A stretch of DNA of 64,000 bases, from positions 1 through 64,000 of the forward strand of contig WIXG01000242.1 of the NCBI GenBank assembly GCA_009869945.1, written 5' to 3'. Origin of the DNA: Mesaphorura yosii. Taxonomy: Eukaryota; Arthropoda; Collembola; Poduromorpha; Tullbergiidae. The position numbers were made by a program, and so were the translations under genes. The notes below the pieces were generated by a model, which saw only the letters and a list, made by a program, of their open reading frames with translations, did no database searches and had not been told where the DNA came from. This document shows, one piece after another, positions 1-11,051 of this stretch (its first letter is position 1; the number at the start of each line of letters is the position of its first letter).

Positions 1-20
1 GTAATGCAAAATTAGGAAAT

Positions 21-199
21 AAAAAAATATATTCCTAGGGAAAAGGTCTTCCTTTGGTGAGGCGCGATAAAAAGTATGAAATAATTTTTTTTAATTTTGC
101 GCATAATTCGTGGACTGTTCTCGCCAAAAAAGTTGCAACGTGCTACTTTTTATCGCGCCTCACCAAAGGAAGACCTTTTCCCTAAGAATATATTTTTTT
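21..199. repeat. Foldback inverted repeat with 56-bp arms
   Basis: The arms at 21-76 and 144-199 are reverse complements with one mismatch that I can see, separated by a 67-bp A/T-rich loop. Both arms contain the GGCGCGATAAAAAGTA block and end outward in a run of A (left) or T (right). The structure is typical of a short foldback or MITE-like element, or of the end of a larger one. I see no clear target-site duplication and no coding sequence inside. Confidence 0.85.
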
Positions 200-355
200 T
201 TCTTAAAGCACTTTAAACACTGATGGATAAAGCCATGTCGAGCCGCCTGAATTTACATTGGGAAAGTTGCTACTTCCCCGTGAACGTCTACGTGTTTTTG
301 TTATTGCAGAACATGACATTTCGTACTTCGAGAGGGGAAATATGCCTGAGCGCTT

Positions 356-1662
356 TTATTTCAGAACGGAATTGTATACAAGCAACAAGATTTTGCTTGT
401 ATAGTAAATGACTTTTCCGATGACATTCAAATTAGTAATCTTCTTGATTCGTGTCCATTTCCCGACCAAAATTGCAAGTGGTGGACAAGAATTTGCATAT
501 TTCAAGGCCAAATGTCTGTCGTACTGGCTGAGGTGTGGTGATTTCCAGGAGATTTTCCAGGCGATAGATTGCGACTCAATTGAGCCTACGAGATAATACA
601 TTGCCTTCTGCAGGTACGCAACGAATATTGACAACAAAATTATTCCGCCTGAACTGAAATGCAAATCGCGAAAATACAAGATGACACTGAGGTTTGAAAC
701 AATATTCAGAATTAGACTCAAGACAAAAACTGGCGGAACTGCGTAACGACAAACGTCGTTGATTTCGTTCTGAATTATCTGCAGGCATCGAAAGTTGAAG
801 ATGGAGGCGGCAGGTCGTCGAAGTTTTCCAGAAGTGTGAAAGTCATCCGTCGTGGATGGCCTAAAATATCAACAGCGCAGCATGACACTCAAACGAAAAT
901 TAGAGACAAAGACAAGCATTCAGCAATGTCTTACCTGATTTCCTGCAAAAGAAACAAATACCCATACACGTACACAACGCACAGAGACAGGTACACCGCC
1001 GTGATCGACCAGACATAAAATATGAGCAGCATTTGCACGAGACCAACGCCAAGCACAATCCAATTTGGGGGCAAGTCGACGATTGGAAGAAGTGACGTGT
1101 AAAGGAAGGCGAGTGGTGAGTCCAGGAATACGTAATAGCACATCGCCTGAGTCAAAATCGGGTGACAGATTGCGGTGAAGAGAAGAAATTTGCAAAGACT
1201 TCGTATTCTGATACTCCAATCCTTGTTTCGATGCGGAGTCCGGACCTGGGTCGGGGTTGACGATAAAATGTCGAGAAAGTATTGCTGCTTTATTTTCTTG
1301 AAGTAATTCAGCAGTCGATTAACTAGTCGGACGATTTCTTGTATGCGCGGAAGCGTAAATCCCTGCACTGCAAGAGGCAATGCGACGGCGATCACGCTCA
1401 AGGATTCCAAGACCACGACCATGGGCTGCATCGGGTAGCGTTTTGTAAGAAACCAGAGGATACGCTCGATAATAATCAATTCAAAATTTATTGAACAGTA
1501 GAACAGCGACAGACAAATCAGCAGCTGCAACTTGCACCACTTGGATTCTAGATTTAGACAAAGGTGTTGCCGCTTCCAGTCCCAATAAAAAGGGACGCCA
1601 CACAAACAGTAGCCGTAATTAATTATGAAGCCAAGCAGCTTGAGCGTCTTTGGAGACAGCAT
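356..1662 (-). CDS. Gustatory-type seven-TM chemoreceptor
   Basis: Two exons, 1662-935 and 860-356, are joined by a 74-bp GT-AG intron (phase 2, completing the Arg of QEIR) and give about 410 residues. The protein is strongly hydrophobic with several membrane segments. It ends in a conserved block, NSCPPLAILVG..TRIKKITNL, followed by a last membrane helix, as in the receptor at 7300-8643. The insect gustatory/odorant receptor superfamily forms ligand-gated cation channels in sensory neuron membranes, which is the likely role; no ligand can be read from the sequence. I chose the ATG at 1662 (MLSPKT) over an in-frame Met 16 codons upstream because the paralogue starts with MFSPIT at the same place. 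No disabling change is visible. The exact receptor subfamily is uncertain. Confidence 0.72.
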
Positions 1663-1972
1663 GTTGACTTGTCGTCGGCAAATGACTTTGTGAAGTGAAT
1701 GACACTCCACACACGTGTCTTAGGCTTTGCATTAAGTTATTGTTTCAGTGTTGTTGCTTGAAATAAGGCTGATTCCATTTTAAGTGCACAGTTATCCATT
1801 AACTATGATAAAATATTCATTCTCATCATCTAAATTCAGTCTTTTTGGCGGAAGTGTCTTGCTCTGAGAGCAAATATGCATTTGTACCGAGAGAAAAACG
1901 CCCAGGAAATTATCAGTCATGAAAAGAGCTGAACATTGAAACCCTTTCCAGATGCTTTCAAGACAAAATGCT

Positions 1973-3265
1973 TTATTTCTTCAGGACAGTATTTTTCAAC
2001 AGCAGCAAAATTTTGTTGGTGTAGAAAATTACTTTACCAATGACAATCAAGCTGGTAATTTTTTTGATGCGCGTCCATCTGCCTACATAAATTACGAACG
2101 GTCGGCATGAGTTGGCGTACTTCGGTGCCAGATGCCGGTCCTCCCGAATGAGTTGTGCACACTTCCAAGACCTCTTTCATGCCACTGAACTTGATTCAGC
2201 TGAACCTACCAGGTAGTATATTGATTTCTGCAGGTAGGCTACAAATACTGACAGCAGGATCAATCCCGCTGAGTTGTGGCGCAATTCGGCGAAGTTCAAT
2301 ACTAAAAAAAGGTTTGAAGTGACGTTTAGAAATTGACCTAAAATGAAAACTGGGGGAATGATGTTCCGCAAAATGTCGTTGATTTCGTCTTTAATAATTT
2401 GCACACATCGGAAGGCCAAGACGGAGTTCCCGAATCTTATTTGAAGTGTAAAAACTTTCCTGCTTGCATGGGGTGGAAAACCAACCCATTGCAAATCGTC
2501 TACTTTTACTGCTTATGTTTTATTTCATACATTTGAATGTGTGTAACCTGATTTCTTGCAGGAGAAACAGGGTCCCGTAAATGTACACCACACACACGGA
2601 TAAGAACGCCGCTATCAGTGACCAAAGATAATGTACAGCTTTTTCAACGCCAAAAAGAAGCATAATCCAGTGCAGGGATAGATGAAGGCCTGTCTCCAAA
2701 AATCTCAAAAATGGCAGTGTTGTCGTGAGGAAGGAGGACAGTGACGAATTCAACATGTGGAATACCTTCAGCAGGAACAAGACGGGGTGACGCATTGCCG
2801 TAAATAGCACCGATCTGAGCAGAGCTCCAATGTTTGTGTCCTATCTTAGGCGCCGCGTTTCCTGGCCGCCGGCTGGGTCCAGGAAATAGATTTCTTGCAC
2901 CTTCTTGAAGTGCCTAGGAAAGTGATTGCCCAGGCATACGATTTGTCGCATCCTAACCAATGCGTAACCAACGACCACGACGGGCAGAGACACCGCGACA
3001 GCAACCATGAACAGAACAATGATCATCTGGTCAAGTTGTGACTTCCCGAGAAAAACCAAATAGTACGCTCGAGAAGAATTAGCTCGAAAGTGAAGGAACT
3101 GAAAAAGAGGGAGACGCATATCAAAAATTGGAGCTTCGAAAAGATGCCATCCAGATTGAAGCAGATTTGTTGCCGTTTCTTGTCCCAGTGGAACGGGGCA
3201 CTGCACAACAAGTACGCGTAATTGATGACGAAGCCAAAAAGCTTCAATGTTCTTGAAAATAGTAA
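1973..3265 (-). pseudogene. Chemoreceptor pseudogene
   Basis: This is a tandem copy of the receptor at 356-1662, alignable along its whole length. It has four independent lesions. The start codon position reads TTA (3265-3263). A frameshift lies near 3040, within the segment after ERTIWFF. An in-frame TAG sits at 2841-2839, just before the stretch matching LLFTAICHP. A TGA at 2179-2177 replaces a conserved Trp (SVA-stop versus SIAWK). The reading frame downstream of each lesion still matches the paralogue, including the terminal NSC.PF..YVGRWTRIKKITSL block. The intron donor at the QEIR position reads GTTACA instead of GTAAGA. The locus looks like a recently dead gene rather than a diverged functional one. 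Confidence 0.85.
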
Positions 3266-5137
3266 CTTGATCAGCTGCGGCCAGTACCAAAGCGACTTGG
3301 GCGAAGCTTTGAACGGCTGGAGTCGACGTAACTGTTTGACTTAGTTTGATTTTTTGTCTGACTTGATCGAGACAGACAGAAAATTGCAACTTGCAAGTGC
3401 ATTAAATATTGTGCATGCTGCATTTGAACATGAACATACCCAGCTTCTGTATTACCGTAGAACATTTGAGACTTGTGTTTGAAAATGTACCTTCTGATTT
3501 CTGAAAAGGAATTCATGGGCCCCAGTGGGAAGTTGTTGGCTTTTCTGTAAAACTTCGCGAGAATAACTTGCACTTACTTGTCTGTGTATGGCACAGTCCT
3601 CAATAACACAGCGCAATTAACCTTGGACAAGAATGAAGATTGCTACACATTATGTAAATTATTGATCATTTTGAGTTGTTCTTTCCTGAATCTCAACTCA
3701 AAACCACGAACGCGTGACATTAATTATTAAATCAAGTCAAGATTCGACAATAATTACTTTGACTCCTCCAATTCTTATGTTCTAAGTGCTAATTTATGAT
3801 TTGAAGCTTTTCAACTTCATGCTTTAATGCTTTACAAAACAAAATACCACAGACAGGCATTAAATGAGCGTTGACTTCTTGTTGTGCTCATGAAAAGTTG
3901 ACTTTTCTTGTAAACCACGGAACTATACTTTGCACTAGTCGATGTGCCTATCTTCAAAGCAGAGGAACATGCAAACATGCTGATTACAGAAGAATATACA
4001 TCTCAGACGGGAAATTTGAGGATGAGATTCTTAACTGTTCGTACCCTGTAATTATCAACCAAAGACTCGAATCGCGTGATCTTAAGTAAATCGCCCAACA
4101 TCGGCAAGTCCTGTAGACTTAGGTAGACTCTTCCAAAAGGAGTTGACAATGACAGGACTTGCGGGATTTTCATGGAAAATTTTAAGTTTTGCTGCTAATT
4201 CAAGAATGCAGTCGGAATCAGGGAATTGACTTTTTGTTGTGTATCGTGAAGTATCGCTTGCCTTGATTAAACCAGTTACCAGTCTAATCACACAGCTCCG
4301 AAATGAATGCGAAGCTGAAGGTCATAGACTTAGATGTGGATTCGCTGTTGCAGCGCAGCGGCTTTTGCGTGCTCTACAAGAAAGCATCGTAGCATAACCA
4401 TAAGCAAACTGTAACATTAAAAACTGAATCCAGCAGCATGTTATATAATTATTTTACCAGGTTGCAAAAATTTCGGCGCGTGTCCACGTGTGGCGGGTCC
4501 GTTTCAGAAGGTGGCTTCCGTCAATTGTTTACAAAGTCTGCGTAAACAACACATAAAAAAAAATAATGGCCGCAGAAGAGCAATAGACAAAGGCAGACAC
4601 CCTCGAATGAATTGATGGAGGAAACTGGAAATCAAAATAACCAAAACAGTGCAACGAGTCTGGAAAAAATCTCACGAGACAAGTTTTTGACTTTATGCAA
4701 CCGACTCGACAAGACTTGTGAGTTCGCAGTTCGCATGGGCGACTCATGAGCGTAGTGGATCCAAGATTTCAAGAAATACAATTCAACAATGTCGACTCGA
4801 CGCTATCTTAAACTACAAAAATCCACGTTGGACTCGCAGAGAAATAAATTTCACATGTTATGCAGTGAAAAATGGAAAGAATGAAAACGTGTAAAATATC
4901 AAAATGTCCCGTCCGGAATCAACTAAATTGAAATAATACGATCTTTCAAATATAACTCGGTTTATTATTGAAATATTTTCTAGAACTATTTACAACGAAA
5001 ATAAATATCTAAACAATGGTAAGCATATTTACAGGCTAACTTACATATTACATTGCATTTTGGAAAGAAATAATACCATTCGGTGGCTTGTCTTGTGGCT
5101 CCCACAAATTTTTTTACAGACGTCTTGTCCGATTAGA
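3266..5137. other. Intergenic, no gene seen
   Basis: A/T-rich spacer between the chemoreceptor pseudogene and the secreted-protein gene. The open frames here are short, lack splice-consistent partners and resemble nothing I know. Confidence 0.6.
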
Positions 5138-5752
5138 TCATCCCTGACTCACGATGTAATCGCCTATCAATCTAAACAAGTAATTCCAGTACTGATTCCA
5201 TATATCGCTTTGGTTCATTTCCTCGTCATATTTTGAAAACGTCTCGAGAAAATTCAGCTGTGCTTTCGTCACGGCGTTATTCTCTCCGTACGTCGTGGAC
5301 AGCAGCCAGCTTAGAATTCTGGGGTAGTCTTGCTGCAGGTGATGCACAAGTTCGGCCAGATAGGCTTTGGCCTGTGCTTGCACGTCGGGATTGCTTCGAC
5401 TGATATTTTCCAGGAAGTCATCGCTTGTCTTGGACCCGGCCAACACTTTTCTGAACTTAATTAGGCCGGATTCCATTGTTCCCGGCTCGGCTTCGTGCAG
5501 ACGCTCATAGAAGGCGATAAGTTTCGGGCTCAGAGCTTCATTTTCCACCTGACAGCAGAAATTGGCAAATTAGATCAAGAAAGGTATGAGCGCCCAACAG
5601 GTGATCCGAAATTGACCTACCTCCAGGTCCAGCTTGCTCTTGTCCCCAGAATCCTTGCTCAGCGGGGCCGAACTGACGTTTCCTACTGTGATCGTGAAGA
5701 GAAGCAGCAGGACCGGGAGTTGAATTCGCATAAGAGCAGAAATGGCACTCAT
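5138..5752 (-). CDS. Secreted Cys-free protein, unrecognised family (copy A)
   Basis: Exon 1 (5752-5621, 44 codons) encodes a signal peptide (core LPVLLLLFTITVG, probable cleavage near VSSAP) and a short charged linker. A phase-0 intron of 72 bp follows, and exon 2 (5548-5138) encodes 136 residues, so the precursor is about 180 residues. The mature part has no cysteine and looks helical. It shares LSPKL, KFR..L..SK..D.FLE, LSW, FLE.FS..DEEM and a terminal WN.YW.Y....GD.I signature with the gene at 9118-9966. I do not recognise the family. Secretion is well supported by the signal peptide; function is unknown. A T/A-rich TATTTAAAG element lies about 100 bp upstream on the minus strand (5857-5849). 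The gene sits between a chemoreceptor pseudogene and a chemoreceptor gene on the same strand. Confidence 0.75.
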
Positions 5753-7299
5753 CTTGATGGTTCCTGGATCTGGATATTGGCACTTGTACTGATTTGATTT
5801 GTTAACGATCTTGAAGCTGAATGAGTTGCAGTCCTTGGTGTAGTCACTCTTTAAATATGAACTGGATTAATAACTACGAGTGACTGGTCAGTGCTCGCGG
5901 TGCCGCCGTCTTTGTTATGTGCAATTAATTACAAGTTGTACTCTCCACTGCTCATCTTCTGCAATACCAGAGACGGCTACTGCTTTTTATAGTGTGAGGA
6001 ATCAAAGAAACAATTTCTTCACGTTCACGGTCGCGGTCAGAACAAAAAATTGCACCAAGATCGTTACTCACTTTGCAGTGGTCGTGGAACGTGGAATTTC
6101 ATTTCCCAGAAGGTTGGGTATGATAATTGAATTCAAAACTCGTCGGTGCGGTCTTCTTCACTGCTGAACTGCGGTTCTGGTACTGTAACTTTAATCTCTT
6201 TATTTATATCTTTGTTTATATGATCCTTTTTTATGTGTGCTTTGCGTCTCGATTAACTATTTTGTAATGAAATTAAAAAGTCAAGTTTACTACACATCGT
6301 AGTAAAGTGCTGGGTTTGTGTTACAGGGAAGTTCCCAAGGCATGTTTAGAATGTGGAATGACCGGGACGCCCAATGCCAATACCAAGCCATGTTGACAGG
6401 CTTTGGCTTCAAATCTTCAAACTTGTTTTCGTCTAGTCGTCTAGTTGACCGCTCGTCTCGTCGCCCACGGAATGATGGACGGCTGACGGCTACAGGTACT
6501 CAGCTACCGGCCTTTGCTTGATGAGACACCTCGCAGTTAATCATGGCGTTGAAGAGCAAAGACATCATCCGCGCGGCATCTTGAAAGGGATTTCCTCTTC
6601 TAATTCGCGTATTTCCTTTCTCTGGTGCGTAAAAAGAATAAATTTGTATAATCACGAGTGGATAGGCAAATTCCGCAGGCCTGGAGCGCTTTCGTAATTT
6701 CCGTTGATGATAGGGAAATACTCTTGTCAACCGCGAAAGCGCACTCGTCTCAGGGTTCCAACATTGGTCCAGTCGAGTCCAGTGTCAAGTCCAGTTCCCA
6801 GTAAAAACCAAAAACCTTGAATTCTGCATGCACATTCGAAGTCGTCTTGCATTGTCCTTGAAAGTGGAAGTAGACAGGTTGTTGTTAAGATCAGAACTCG
6901 TCGCCTATTAAGCTTTAGCTTATGAGAGATTTTAAGATGATCAAGGACTAGTTCCACATTTTGTTCATGTTCCTGGGAAAACCGAGCGGAGATTACTTTA
7001 TTCCATTTTGTTTCCAAGCAAAGCATTAAATGTTGAAGCGACTAGCAACAAGGTCCCATGAGCTTTGTTTCCTGTATTGCTGCATTCTGGTGTAATTTAG
7101 TCAGACCATTCAGCAAGTTCCCAAACGCCTGAAAAATCTCAGCGTTTAATTCCTGTGCAGCACTTCATAAATAGAATGGTTCATCCTTGATCCCACAGCA
7201 AATTGCAGCCTGTACTTGCTGTACGCGTCGCGTCTGCCTGGCACGGCGCGTGTCTTTATTTTCGGGATTTCACAAAAACAGAGTACTGGGATCCTAATC
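5753..7299. other. Intergenic, no gene seen
   Basis: Upstream region of the secreted-protein gene and downstream region of the chemoreceptor at 7300. The longest open frames (about 95-99 codons) lack a signal peptide, domain or splice context, and I regard them as chance. Confidence 0.55.
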
Positions 7300-8643
7300 T
7301 TATTTTATTGCTTTGTTAAACGTGAGCATAATTCTAATCGTGTAGATTGTTAACTTGTTAATAATTTTGAGGCTTGTGATTTTCCTGATGTAGCCATAAT
7401 GTCCGATCTTGATGCGAATGGGTGGACATGATCTGAGATACTTATCCAGAATTCGTCTGTCTAACCGGTCCATTTGTGGGTATTTCCACGTTTTCCACGC
7501 TCGCATCCACGCGCAAGAACAAGTCTCAATAAATCCAATCTGGTAGTACATGAGGGCTTGGGTGAACAAAGCCATCGCGGCCACCATGCCCAAAGGAACC
7601 ACCCCCATGCCTAGGTCGTTGATGTATTGTAGAAGGGTTATGTTGCAAACAATGTTGAGACCGACAATGATAGCGAGAGTGATTGGGTACGGATAAAGCA
7701 AGAGGGCGTCCATCTCCGCCTGAATCACTTGAAGGCATCGGTGAGTGAAGAGAGCGATGGAATGCTTCCTCAGAAGGTTGATTGTGTGCAGAGTGTCATG
7801 ACCTTCTTTCGTAAAACTGCAAAACAATGACAAATGTAATCAAAAATGCGGGCACTATACTAGAAAATTTATCTTACTTGAGTTCGCGCACAATCAGAAG
7901 CACTCCATAAATAAAAACGAGGAATATTGACAAAATTGGCACGAGGAACGACCACACGAATTGGCTCACAATCCAGAAGATGATCATGCCTCCGTCAAGC
8001 ATCTGGCTACTGACATTCATGTACGGAATCATTGATGTGAATACGAGTCGGCGATCATCTTGCAGGATTTCGAAATTGGCAAACACCATTGATGAAATGG
8101 GATGTGAAATTCCAGCCGCAAGCACCGCGCGCAGCAACAGCATCACATGTTTGTCGTACGATCGTGGACCTGATGCCCGATTTTTCCTCTTAATGTACAC
8201 AGCTAAATTGCCAATTTGAAACTGTTTGATTTAATTGGCTAAAAGTGACTTGTTAAGAACCGTTTGATTTTATTACCTTCAATCATTTCGAAGTAAGTCA
8301 TAAATCGATTGGTGAAAGAAATGACTTCGTCAATATTCATCATGACCCAAGTCATCATTACGAGGCCCAACACATAGCTCATGACCACCAGGATAAGCAA
8401 GCAAGCTAGCATCGGGTCCTTCGGGTACTGTTTCACGAATAAAAGCCACACTGTTCTTTCTCCTATCACAAAAGTGATTACAACAGTCGTGGCGATGAGA
8501 GCAGCACGAGCGAAGGCTCGATGCTTGCACAGAACTTGGCGCACACGTCGTGTCTTGGAATCCCAGCAGAAAGGAACACCAAACAGGTAGCACCCAAAAT
8601 TAATTGAGAAACCAAGTGTCTGAAAGGTGATGGGTGAGAACAT
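7300..8643 (-). CDS. Gustatory-type seven-TM chemoreceptor
   Basis: Three exons, 8643-8277, 8202-7878 and 7816-7300, with introns of 74 and 61 bp, give 402 residues. The protein is hydrophobic throughout. It keeps the family landmarks: MFSP.TF..LGF.INFG at the N-terminus, GERT.WLL in the second membrane segment, RCLQVIQ.E at the start of the last third, and RSCPPIRIKIG..GYIRKITSL before the last helix. It probably acts as a chemosensory ion-channel subunit, as known for the family; no ligand can be inferred. The intron after EMIEG is absent from the paralogues at 356 and 1973, while the intron after the REL/QEIR position is shared, so one intron was lost or gained in this small array. Confidence 0.72.
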
Positions 8644-9117
8644 CGTCAGTCAGTGAGTTGGAGTCGGTCAGGAACTGACGACTGACTGCTCATACGCACT
8701 GTAGCGCGATTTAAACTTAGAATACTTGGAAAGCCCTCCACTAGGCTGTAATCAATGGGAGTTACGTTGTTAGAAAATCGTAATGTCTCGAAAATCATGA
8801 CTACGAACGCAACTATAGAAAGATAGTAAAGAGCAATAATCTAATCAACATCAGCCGGAGACTGTCAGCCAGTTATTGACCACCCAGTTTATTGCCGTCG
8901 ACTTTCAATCGCAATTTTGGTAATTGCGAGAATGTATGAAATTGCGGTTATCAGAATCTGATTAATCATTATAAATTGAGGCTGAAAATGATATTTATTA
9001 CAGTTGCAATTGTTCGAAGTCGAAGTTAATAGGTACATTTTTTATTTACAATTGAATTATGTGACCGAACTCGCTGCCAGCGTGCTAGCGCGTTCTGTTC
9101 GCCGAGGTCCTTTGCAC
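8644..9117. other. Intergenic, no gene seen
   Basis: Short A/T-rich spacer between the chemoreceptor start and the stop of the second secreted-protein gene. I see no coding or RNA feature. Confidence 0.6.
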
Positions 9118-9966
9118 TTAACCCCACTTTGCAATAAAGTCTCCGGTAGACTGAAACCAGTAATCCCAATACCGGTTCCAGACTGGATACACACTCATTT
9201 CCTCGTCAATTTCAGAAAATTTTTCCAGGAATGAAAGCTTGCTGTTTGTTGTTGTTGGACGACCTCCGCCGATTGTTTGCAGGAACCAGGAAAGTACTTT
9301 TGGATGCTGTTCTGCAATGAATGAAGCAAGTTCGTTCAAGTCCGACTTAAACTGGAGAAGCTCCCTCGGATCGGCGTTAGTGGTCTTTTCTCTCCAAAGG
9401 GTTTCGAGAAATTCGTCTCGAGATTTGGACTGCAGGAGAATTTCACGGAATTTCAAGACACCGGATCGCAGAACGTCCTGGTCCAGGGTGGACAACCGTT
9501 TGTAGAGTGTGGCGAGTTTTGGACTTAGATGAATGTTCTAAAACCGGAATGAAAGAAGTTTAAAAAAATGAGAGAATGAATCATGAGCATGCATTTGAAT
9601 TTGTATTTGATTTATAAATAATTTGTCAGTGCTTACATCTAAATCTGCAAATTTATCAGGAGTCACCGACGGCGGCAACGGCAATGATGTGGCGCTTGAA
9701 ATCGAAGTTACTTCCACGTCCGTATTGGTCCCCTTTCCTCCTCTTTCCTCTTTCAGTATGGAAACTTTCCCAGGTGGTGACGGTGCGTCGGCTTCGTCAG
9801 TTACTCTCTCGTCCAGCGGAAGGCGTTCAATTGGCGTGTCTTCGTCATGGGCTTGAGTATCAGTTGACTCCAGAACCGAAATTGGATCAGCATCTTCAGA
9901 AATAGGAGCCGAGTACGCACTCGCCACTAAGAACGAGGAAAATACGACGAAAAGTAGAAACTTCAT
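9118..9966 (-). CDS. Secreted Cys-free protein, unrecognised family (copy B)
   Basis: Exon 1 (9966-9637, 110 codons) begins with a signal peptide (MKFLLFVVFSSFLVASAYS, then AP) followed by an acidic, Ser/Pro/Thr-rich spacer. A phase-0 intron of 99 bp precedes exon 2 (9537-9118, 139 residues), for about 249 residues in all. The exon 2 domain is a clear paralogue of the gene at 5138-5752: LSPKL at its start, GVLKFREIL..SK..DEFLE, LSWFLQT, FLEKFSEIDEEM and a terminal WNRYW.Y....GDFI. The first exons share only the secretory character and differ in length, so the spacer evolves fast while the C-terminal domain is kept. I chose the ATG at 9966 over an in-frame upstream Met because it begins the signal peptide directly. 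The role is unknown. Confidence 0.75.
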
Positions 9967-11020
9967 TATGAGTTTAATTTTCGTGTCGTTGCTTGATGTT
10001 TTTTGAGACAGAAGCCTCAAAATCAATGAACAAGACTTAAATAGAGAATGAAGTTGATCTCGTGCACAGGATAATCTTTTATGTGTCGCTCCTTGTCTAT
10101 TAGTACCTATAAATCAGTTCTGACCAAATACTCACGCCCGCAGCTCTGAAATGCATTGACTGAATATCAATTACAGGTAGATTGTGCGCACGAAGTGAAG
10201 ATCGTGAAACAATGAGCAGGTTGCTGCATGTGCAATAAATCACGCCTGCTTTTGTATTGATTGAAGTATAGACTGTAGACAAAAACCCTCCAGTAGAATA
10301 GCGTACTCGTCGAAGATGGACAGGTGAAGATGACATCTTGCCATGTATGTAAACCTGTTCTCCTCTTCTTCAGAATACCTGCTTCCATTTCCAATTTTTT
10401 CGTCTCCGTCATCAATGTCACACTCACGCTCAAGTTGGCCTGACTGTTGGCTTGCATGCTGAAGTTTCTGTTAATTCTATTTGCATAAGCGAGACAAAGG
10501 CGTAAGCAAATCCCTTCATGTTAACAATTAATCTACGTGAATTTAACATGTATGTGCGCAAGAAGTCAAGTCAAGACCAGTTTTGGAAGTCGTGGCCTTG
10601 AATTTTGCACTGGGCAGTCACAACCACGACCACGACACTTGTTGACTCATGTTACCATTGGTCAACTCTTGTTTGAGAAACGTATGGCTCCATTCCTCAG
10701 AAATCGTTAAGATTTAGTGCGTCTTTTGTGGAGTTTTCGAACTGTATACACAGTCTCTCAGTAAAAAAAAGCTGTGAAACTTGTAGAAAATCAAACAGGA
10801 GCCCGGAAATCAAACCCTTATTCTGGGAAATCGATGTACTGTGGTCTGGCTTAGATCTTCAAAACATGATTATTTTTGTAATGGGACAGATTCCGGATGA
10901 AAAGTGAGTTTTTCGCAGAAGCGAAGTGCAGTTCGCAGTAATTCGATCCTAAGCAAACAATGGCTTCCGATAATAGGGTGACAAGACAAGATGGGGATTC
11001 ATTCATGCTAACAATTGAAC

Positions 11021-11051
11021 ATTTAGCATATGCAAGACGCATATGCTAAAT
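11021..11051. repeat. Perfect 13-bp-arm hairpin
   Basis: ATTTAGCATATGC at 11021-11033 is followed by the loop AAGAC and then the exact reverse complement at 11039-11051. No other partner copy was noticed in the window. It may be a chance palindrome, a recombination scar or a structured site. Confidence 0.7.

Noticed and set aside
3271-3573. Minus-strand frame extending the chemoreceptor pseudogene upstream
   Set aside because: It does not match the N-terminus of the intact receptors, which begins at the lost start codon position near 3265.
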